A program made the position numbers and the translations under genes. Source: Bacteroidota bacterium (GTDB lineage Bacteria; Bacteroidota; Bacteroidia; NS11-12g; UBA9320). Taken from it: DNA of 7,143 nucleotides. Below the pieces are notes generated by a model. It was given only the letters and a program-made list of their open reading frames with translations, was not told the origin of the DNA and searched no databases. Shown in pieces: positions 1 through 4,388 of the stretch. Within the stretch, counting starts at the first letter, position 1, and each line of letters opens with the position of its first letter. The stretch covers positions 1 to 7,143 of the forward strand of contig JAHEKB010000121.1 in the NCBI GenBank assembly GCA_024638525.1. The letters are read 5' to 3'.

Positions 1-792
1 GTATTGGTCTCCTCATCCAAGAAGAGAGTAATCACTGCAGATTTTGCCGGAAGTATGGCCAATTTTGATGAAGAAGCCAGAAGAGAAAATATGATGTTGA
101 TCAAGGGGCAACCAGAGAGATTGGGAGACTATATGGTGACATATCAAGGCGATTCAGCCAGCGGAGATGACATCTATTTCAAAGTCAATTATAAGAGTAT
201 TTCAGGGGAGGAAGAGTTTACCCTTTATCCCAACACACAGATTAGTTCTAGCGAAGGTCTAATGCCAAATCCAGATACCAGGCACTACCTAAGCTATGAT
301 GTCTATACTCATATCACTGCTCTGCCTAAACCTCCGGATAGCACAGCTTGGACCAATACTCAAGAATACAGAATTGAAAAAGGAGACAGTATTGAGACCA
401 ATAATGGATTGGTGATTTTTCATGGTGTTGAGCAAAGCACAGATAACGAAGAATTGAAAGATGCTACTTTAGCAAGGGCCATGTTGACTATAGTGCGTGG
501 AGAAAGAACATATCAAGCCAGTCCAGTTTATGTGCTCATGAGAGATACCTACTTCTCTATTAAACAAGAAGTAGTTGAGGCGGGATTGAGCTTCACATTT
601 GAAATCAGGCCGCTTGAAGATGGACCAGCGGCATTCTTGGAGATCTCAGAAACCAAACCTCAGCCCAAATATATCGTAATGAAAGGAATCATCTTTCCTT
701 ATATAAATTTGTTGTGGTTAGGCACGATACTCATGGTCATAGGGTTTGGAGTAGCGGCCTATCAGCGTTTGGAACTAAAAAGTGCAGTATAA
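1..792 (+). CDS. ccmF: Cytochrome c biogenesis protein CcmF/CcsA-type, C-terminal part (5' truncated)
   Basis: This is the last 263 codons of a larger gene that runs off the left edge; the frame is open from base 1, so no start is visible. The family is a polytopic inner-membrane haem-handling protein that works with CcmH-type partners to attach haem to apocytochrome c on the periplasmic side. Most of the visible part is a soluble, beta-rich periplasmic segment, including ENMMLIKGQPERLGDYMVTY near codons 30-49. It is followed by one hydrophobic helix close to the C-terminus (IIFPYINLLWLGTILMVIGF), a short basic tail and a TAA stop. That helix and the preceding soluble domain are typical of Bacteroidota CcmF C-termini. 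The WWD haem-binding region expected of the family would lie upstream, outside the window, so it cannot be checked. The stop overlaps the next gene by 11 bp, implying co-transcription. I am sure of the family but less sure of the exact CcmF versus CcsA naming. Confidence 0.85.
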   Translation, partial: VLVSSSKKRVITADFAGSMANFDEEARRENMMLIKGQPERLGDYMVTYQGDSASGDDIYFKVNYKSISGEEEFTLYPNTQISSSEGLMPNPDTRHYLSYDVYTHITALPKPPDSTAWTNTQEYRIEKGDSIETNNGLVIFHGVEQSTDNEELKDATLARAMLTIVRGERTYQASPVYVLMRDTYFSIKQEVVEAGLSFTFEIRPLEDGPAAFLEISETKPQPKYIVMKGIIFPYINLLWLGTILMVIGFGVAAYQRLELKSAV

Positions 793-1549
793 GGTATCAT
801 TCATTGGAAGTGGAAATGTGGCATGGAACATGGCACATGCCATGGATAAGGAAGGTCACCAAATTGATCAGATCATTTCTCCAAATGAAGAACACGCCAA
901 AGCATTGGCGAGCAAATTTGGTGCATTCTACGGCACTCAGTTAAGTCAGATCAACGAAAGGGTTGATCTTATCATCATCAGCATTAAAGATGATCACTAC
1001 CAAGAGGTGCTATCTCGATTGAATTTACCCGCTAGCCTTACTCTTTGCCATACATCCGGACCATTTGCTATGGAGGGTTTAAAAGAATCGGCATTTCACT
1101 ATGGGGTGCTATATCCACTGCAATCCTTCACCAAAAGGCAACTAAAAGATTTTAGAGAAGTTCCATTGCTCATAGAAGCTTCCGATGCACAAGCAGAACG
1201 AACGCTTATGAATATGGCTCAGAGCCTATCTAATTCGGTGAGTTTAAAAAGCTCGGAGCAAAGAAAGCATTATCATTTAGCTGCGGTTTTTGCAAATAAC
1301 TTCAGCAACTTGATGTACAGTTCTGCACAGCGCTATTTGGAAGGCAAGAATCTGGAATTCGATCTGCTCAAGCCCATCATTTACGAAACGGCTTTAAGGT
1401 TGAGGGGTGAAATGCCGCTTGATGTGCAAACCGGACCAGCGAGACGAAAAGACCAGAAGGTTATTCAAGATCATATTAACATGATTGATGACCCTCAACT
1501 AAAAGAGATCTACGCACAGTTGTCAAAAGTTATCATGACACTTTACTGA
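782..1549 (+). CDS. Rossmann-like / DUF2520 domain protein (putative NAD(P)-dependent oxidoreductase)
   Basis: The product has 255 residues, the normal full length for this family. An N-terminal Rossmann fold carries the dinucleotide-binding glycine motif FIGSGNVAWNMA (residues 7-18). It is followed by the second-strand region VDLIIISIKDD (61-71), the HTSG turn (90-93) and YPLQSF (111-116). The C-terminal helical DUF2520 domain contains RKHYHLAAVFANNFSN (161-176) and QTGPARRKD (216-224). The fold resembles pyrroline-5-carboxylate reductase and F420-dependent NADP oxidoreductases. No substrate has been assigned to the family that I know of, and none is claimed here. The start is GTG at 782 and is forced: an in-frame TAA lies at 776-778, with only one sense codon between them, and the next ATG would remove the glycine motif. 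The 11-bp overlap with ccmF suggests translational coupling in one operon. It ends in TGA, and the same frame stays open beyond that stop (see findings). Confidence 0.9.
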   Translation: MQYKVSFIGSGNVAWNMAHAMDKEGHQIDQIISPNEEHAKALASKFGAFYGTQLSQINERVDLIIISIKDDHYQEVLSRLNLPASLTLCHTSGPFAMEGLKESAFHYGVLYPLQSFTKRQLKDFREVPLLIEASDAQAERTLMNMAQSLSNSVSLKSSEQRKHYHLAAVFANNFSNLMYSSAQRYLEGKNLEFDLLKPIIYETALRLRGEMPLDVQTGPARRKDQKVIQDHINMIDDPQLKEIYAQLSKVIMTLY

Positions 1550-1564
1550 CAAAGTAATTTTTTG

Positions 1565-1572
1565 TATCTTGT
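1565..1572 (+). promoter_or_regulatory. Candidate -7 promoter box (TATCTTGT) for the small ORF / exported-protein unit
   Basis: TATCTTG preceded by a T-run resembles the Bacteroidota -7 element TAnnTTTG with one T missing. It lies 17 nt before the ATG at 1589, the same distance seen for the other candidate boxes in this window. No convincing -33 TTG is present at the usual distance; CTGAC at 1546-1550 is the nearest weak candidate. This would separate the downstream pair from the ccmF-DUF2520 operon. It is a weak match and is inferred from pattern only. Confidence 0.3.
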
Positions 1573-1588
1573 GCCTTTTAATAGGGCT

Positions 1589-1720
1589 ATGGACAGAGTT
1601 AGTTTTAACAAAGATTACTACAATATTTTCAAAGTTTGTCTGGACTTCGGGCAACGCCTCAAGCATATGCAACGTTTAAAGACTGCAAAGCAACAAGCTA
1701 CGCAGAAGAACGTTAAATAG
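1589..1720 (+). CDS. Possible small basic protein, 43 aa, unknown function
   Basis: ATG to TAG encodes 43 residues starting MDRVSFNKDYYNIFKVCLDF. By count it has ten Lys/Arg and three Asp, a net charge of about +7, one Cys (C17) and no hydrophobic segment long enough for a membrane helix or signal peptide. Residues 10-31 could form an amphipathic helix (I13, C17, L24 and M27 on one face), followed by a polar K/Q-rich tail. The TAG ends 2 nt before the ATG of the exported protein, an operon-like spacing that would allow coupled translation. A candidate -7 box lies 17 nt upstream. I do not recognise the family. Evidence for coding is positional only; an open frame this short can arise by chance. 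Upstream in-frame GTG (1571) and TTG (1562) codons are alternative starts, though both fall in or beside the candidate promoter. Confidence 0.45.
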   Translation: MDRVSFNKDYYNIFKVCLDFGQRLKHMQRLKTAKQQATQKNVK

Positions 1721-1722
1721 AA

Positions 1723-2130
1723 ATGAGGAAAATCCTATTGGCCTTCACGGCTCTACTTTTATACAGTGCAAATGCTCAAGTTTTGGAAGTCAATCCAAAC
1801 ATAAAATGGGATTATGTCAGAAGTCAAGAGATTCAACTTCAAAGTGGCAGAACCTACCAGTTTGAGTTTCCTGCGGAAAAGGGCTATGACTATATTTTTA
1901 ATCTAGATCATGAAAACGACAGGGCATTTGCTTCGATGAGTGTATTGGATATACAATACCAACCTTTGACATCGCTCAGTGATTCGACAAATTCAAGAAG
2001 TATGGATTTGCCATTTAGAGTTCAGGATAACGCTACATATGTCGTGATTGTCGTATTGTCATCTTCAGAGCAAGACGCCCTCTTGCCTAGCACCATTACC
2101 TTGATAAGAAGGCCTATTGTACAGTACTAG
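1723..2130 (+). CDS. Exported small protein of unknown function, beta-rich
   Basis: The product has 135 residues. The N-terminus MRKILLAFTALLLYSANAQV is a classical Sec signal peptide: basic start, hydrophobic core at about residues 4-14, and an A-N-A cleavage site before Q19. There is no lipobox cysteine, so the mature protein should be periplasmic or secreted rather than a lipoprotein. The mature part of about 117 residues alternates hydrophobic and polar positions (TYQFEFPAEKGYDYIFNL, then ATYVVIVVL). This suggests a beta-sandwich somewhat like pre-peptidase C-terminal (PPC) domains; that likeness is inference and no catalytic motif is visible. The ATG at 1723 is the only reasonable start, because an in-frame TAA lies at 1714-1716. 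It follows the 43-codon ORF after 2 nt. Its TAG stop overlaps the stop of the convergent comA-like gene. I do not recognise the family. Confidence 0.8.
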   Translation: MRKILLAFTALLLYSANAQVLEVNPNIKWDYVRSQEIQLQSGRTYQFEFPAEKGYDYIFNLDHENDRAFASMSVLDIQYQPLTSLSDSTNSRSMDLPFRVQDNATYVVIVVLSSSEQDALLPSTITLIRRPIVQY

Positions 2131-2891
2131 CGCCAGAAATTAAAGCTATCACCTCTTATACCCAAGCGAAGGGTCTCCAATGGTATTACCTCATTGGTAG
2201 CAATGTTACCTAAGTTTACATTGTATCCGTAGAGCTTGAGGAACCAGACTTGCTGAACTTTTTGTGGAGCTTCCCAGAGTATGGTCTCTTGAGGTATTTT
2301 GGTCAAAATCTCTTCAATTAATCCCGATCTAACCTCGCCTGATTTTCTAAAGATTCCAACCGTTCCACTTTCTCTAGCCTCTGCTATAACCTTCCATGCT
2401 CCGGCATCAATTTCCGCCTCCATCATATTGATCCATTTATAAGGTGGGATGATTTTGTCTGTATCTTTAGAGCCCACTTCACTCAAAACCGTTATATCTT
2501 TTGCCAAGGCACGGATATAGCCGCATTTTTCTTCTTCTGAGATCTCTATACTTCCGTCAGATACTTCTGCATGCGCTAAATCAAAATGATCTAAGAGCTT
2601 TCGGTATTCGTCAAACTGTCCTCTTATTATGTAAGCTTCAAAGAGTGTTCCACCGAAATAAACCGGGATTTTTGCCTCTTGATAAAGCTTGATTTTGTCT
2701 TTGATGTTGGGTGTTACAACCGAGGTTCCAAAGCCCAGTTTAATCAAATCAGTGTATTCTCCTGAAACGGAGATAAAGTCTTCAGCCTCTCTGAGGCTCA
2801 AGCCTTTATCCATGACCATGGTCAGGCCGCTTTCGCGAGGTTTTTGAGTTCTATTAGGAAGATTCTTGAGGTTAAATTCGGGATTGATCAT
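2127..2891 (-). CDS. comA: Phosphosulfolactate synthase (ComA family)
   Basis: The product has 254 residues, full length for the family. ComA enzymes add sulfite to phosphoenolpyruvate to give (2R)-phosphosulfolactate in a Mg-dependent reaction, the first step of coenzyme M synthesis in methanogens. They fold as a TIM barrel in the cytoplasm. Family motifs occur in order: KPRESGLTMVMDKG (17-30), KLGFGTS (51-57), FGGTLFE (79-85), EVSDGSIEI (109-117), LSEVGSKD (136-143), ARESGTVGI (172-180), LWEAPQKVQQ (205-214), GYNVNLGNI (222-230) and ETLRLGIRGDSF (239-250). No gap or frameshift is seen. Bacteria lacking coenzyme M also carry homologues; in Bacteroidota the product could enter sulfolactate or cysteate and sulfonolipid metabolism, which is inference. 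The gene starts 2 nt after the TPR gene, so the two probably share a transcript, although an exact TAnnTTTG box also lies 17 nt before its ATG. Confidence 0.88.
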   Translation of the reverse strand: MINPEFNLKNLPNRTQKPRESGLTMVMDKGLSLREAEDFISVSGEYTDLIKLGFGTSVVTPNIKDKIKLYQEAKIPVYFGGTLFEAYIIRGQFDEYRKLLDHFDLAHAEVSDGSIEISEEEKCGYIRALAKDITVLSEVGSKDTDKIIPPYKWINMMEAEIDAGAWKVIAEARESGTVGIFRKSGEVRSGLIEEILTKIPQETILWEAPQKVQQVWFLKLYGYNVNLGNIATNEVIPLETLRLGIRGDSFNFWR

Positions 2892-2893
2892 GC

Positions 2894-4294
2894 TTATTTT
2901 AAGAGGTACAAATCTATAATATTTGTAACAGTTTCATTGTCCTCGGTAAAAGGGGCATATTCAAAGAGCAGCATGTACTCCTCTGGTTTGATCTTGAGTG
3001 CTTCGTGCAAATGGTTATATGCCGATTCATATTCTCCCATTTGAAAAAGATAAGACGACAATCTATAGTAAAATCGATAATCAGATAAACCCAATTTAAT
3101 CTGCTGAAGCAACAGACTTACAGCATGTTCAGATTCTTGGAAATGCACCATGGCTTGAGCATAGTCCAGGGCAATTTCAATGGTCTTTGGATCAATTTCC
3201 ATGGCTTTCTGATAATGGTGAAAGCAACGCTCGTCTTTGTCCAGGAGGAGATAAATCTCTGCCAATTCAATATGATAAAGGCATTCAAAAGGATCTAAAT
3301 CAATTGCCTTGACCAAGTTCTTTTCCGCTTCTCTATACCTTTCTTGCTTTTTGTAGATCAACCCCAATCCATAATAGGCATCCGATAAATTCTTGTCTAA
3401 TTTTAAGGCTTTGAGATAGAAATATTTGGCCGTATTCAGATTGCTCATGTGCTCGTAGCACTCCGCAATATTGCAGTATACTTCAGCATCTGTGGCATCG
3501 TTGTCAAGTGCCTGATTGAACTGCTCCACAGCTTCTTCAAACTTTCCCAATTCCATTAGGCAGTTACCCTTTCCAAGATGCCCCATGGAGTTATGTTCAT
3601 CAATGGCAATACAGTACTCAAAGGCGTCAATACCGTTCTCGTATTCTTGCATTTTTTGAAAACAATAACCCATGAAGTACCATGCGGAATAGGTATATGG
3701 AAATTTATCGATAACCCTTCTCAGGTAAGGAATGGCTTGAGGAGTTTGTTGGAAATCAATCAGTAGTTTGACCACTTCTGGAACTATCGTATCCGCCAAA
3801 TATTTATTCTCGGGAGATTCGCTCAAATAACTGATGGCTTTATCTGCTCGGTTAAGCATAAAGTTTAAACGCAAGAGTTGCAGCAAAACTTCGTCCATTT
3901 CAAATTCTGCCTTAAAGGCTATCTGATAATGATCGATGGCTCTTTTATACTGCATACTGAGGTTGTAGCCGTCTCCTAATAATTTGCTGATCTCAGCATT
4001 ATTGGGTTCTCTGAGTTGGGCTTCCTCAAGCAGTTTAATAGCCTGTTTGATCTCTTTGCGGTTTAGAAGCACCTCTGCTTGCTTAATTTGATAATAGTTC
4101 TCATAGGGATAGAGTTCCATGCCGTAACTAATGGCACTCCAAGCCTTGGACAGCTCCTCTGTCTCAATGTAGAATTCGATCAACTCTTCGAGTTCATCGG
4201 TGTCGTAGAAAAATGATTCTCCGCTTGCTAATCTACTTTCGAATTTCTTGGCTTTGTGGTATAATTCTTCGCTGAAAAAATCGTCGTGATCCAT
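2894..4294 (-). CDS. Cytoplasmic tetratricopeptide repeat (TPR) protein
   Basis: The 466-residue protein is made almost wholly of helix-turn-helix TPR units. Well-formed 34-residue repeats are seen at about 66-99, 100-133, 202-235, 236-269, 270-303, 304-337, 338-371 and 406-439. Each has the usual Gly/Ala-Tyr and Pro pattern, for example GKGNCLMELGKFEEAVEQFN. More degenerate units fill 34-65, 134-200 and 372-405. No signal peptide or membrane helix is present, so it should be a cytoplasmic protein-binding scaffold. Its partner cannot be read from sequence. The N-terminal acidic stretch (DTDELEELIEFYIETEELSK, 31-50) resembles a conserved start of Bacteroidota TPR proteins. It is the first gene of a tight minus-strand operon with comA (2-nt gap) and is divergent from the M1 peptidase gene. 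An exact TAnnTTTG box lies 18 nt before the ATG, and a purine-rich GAGAG 6 nt before it may act as a weak ribosome site. Confidence 0.88.
   Translation of the reverse strand: MDHDDFFSEELYHKAKKFESRLASGESFFYDTDELEELIEFYIETEELSKAWSAISYGMELYPYENYYQIKQAEVLLNRKEIKQAIKLLEEAQLREPNNAEISKLLGDGYNLSMQYKRAIDHYQIAFKAEFEMDEVLLQLLRLNFMLNRADKAISYLSESPENKYLADTIVPEVVKLLIDFQQTPQAIPYLRRVIDKFPYTYSAWYFMGYCFQKMQEYENGIDAFEYCIAIDEHNSMGHLGKGNCLMELGKFEEAVEQFNQALDNDATDAEVYCNIAECYEHMSNLNTAKYFYLKALKLDKNLSDAYYGLGLIYKKQERYREAEKNLVKAIDLDPFECLYHIELAEIYLLLDKDERCFHHYQKAMEIDPKTIEIALDYAQAMVHFQESEHAVSLLLQQIKLGLSDYRFYYRLSSYLFQMGEYESAYNHLHEALKIKPEEYMLLFEYAPFTEDNETVTNIIDLYLLK
2909..2916 (-). promoter_or_regulatory. Candidate internal -7 promoter box (TAGATTTG) before comA
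   Basis: On the minus strand the sequence reads TAGATTTG, an exact match to the Bacteroidota TAnnTTTG -7 consensus, 17 nt before the comA ATG. It lies inside the last codons of the TPR gene (Ile-Asp-Leu), so the match may be chance. I found no TTG at the expected -33 distance. If real, comA could be transcribed independently of the TPR gene. Confidence 0.3.
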
Positions 4295-4312
4295 TTAGTA
4301 CTCTCTTCCTAA

Positions 4313-4320
4313 CAAAACTA
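4313..4320 (-). promoter_or_regulatory. Candidate -7 promoter box (TAGTTTTG) for the TPR-comA operon
   Basis: Read on the minus strand this is TAGTTTTG, an exact TAnnTTTG match, ending 18 nt before the TPR start codon. The nearest upstream TTG is 26 nt away, longer than the usual spacing of about 17-23 nt, so the -33 element is uncertain. The predicted leader would be only about 10-14 nt. Confidence 0.45.
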
Positions 4321-4364
4321 GGTTTTTGTTGATTTCTAAGTCGGTGCAATAATGGCGAAAATCT

Positions 4365-4372
4365 TTATTTTG
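4365..4372 (+). promoter_or_regulatory. Candidate -7 promoter box (TTATTTTG) for the M1 peptidase gene
   Basis: TTATTTTG matches seven of the eight positions of the window reading TAnnTTTG (five of the six fixed bases), with T instead of A at the second base. It ends 16 nt before the ATG at 4389, like the other candidate boxes here. No TTG lies at the usual -33 spacing; the nearest, at 4329-4331, is too far upstream. Confidence 0.35.
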
Positions 4373-4388
4373 CTAACATATTTTCCGC

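Larger units (their letters stand above)
4295..4388. promoter_or_regulatory. 94-bp divergent intergenic region between TPR and M1 peptidase genes
   Basis: This is the only divergent gene boundary in the window, so it must hold start signals for both directions. It is AT-rich and contains one -7-like box for each strand (listed separately). Between the boxes I see no clear operator palindrome or riboswitch-like structure. The start of the M1 gene lacks a Shine-Dalgarno sequence, as is common in Bacteroidota. Confidence 0.6.

Noticed and set aside
714..944. 76-codon plus-strand ORF across the ccmF/DUF2520 junction
   Set aside because: It overlaps two well-supported genes in another frame and its product shows no domain, signal peptide or family motif.
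1540..1563. Weak stem (ACTTT/AAAGT) followed by six T residues at the end of the DUF2520 gene, a possible intrinsic terminator
   Set aside because: The stem is only 5 bp and has a single G-C pair, so it is unlikely to be stable enough. It also overlaps the stop codon and the candidate promoter.
1723..1785. Lipoprotein signal for the 135-residue exported protein
   Set aside because: There is no cysteine near the cleavage site; the sequence is A-N-A before Q, a signal peptidase I site.
2177..2197. Inverted repeat CCAATG/CATTGG inside the 3' end of comA
   Set aside because: The arms are 6 bp with a 9-nt loop and lie in conserved ComA codons (NLGNI to VIPLE), with no T-run. It is most likely chance.
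2501..3766. Plus-strand ORFs at 2501-2692, 2844-3044 and 3578-3766
   Set aside because: They are antisense to comA and the TPR gene, whose reading frames carry continuous family motifs.
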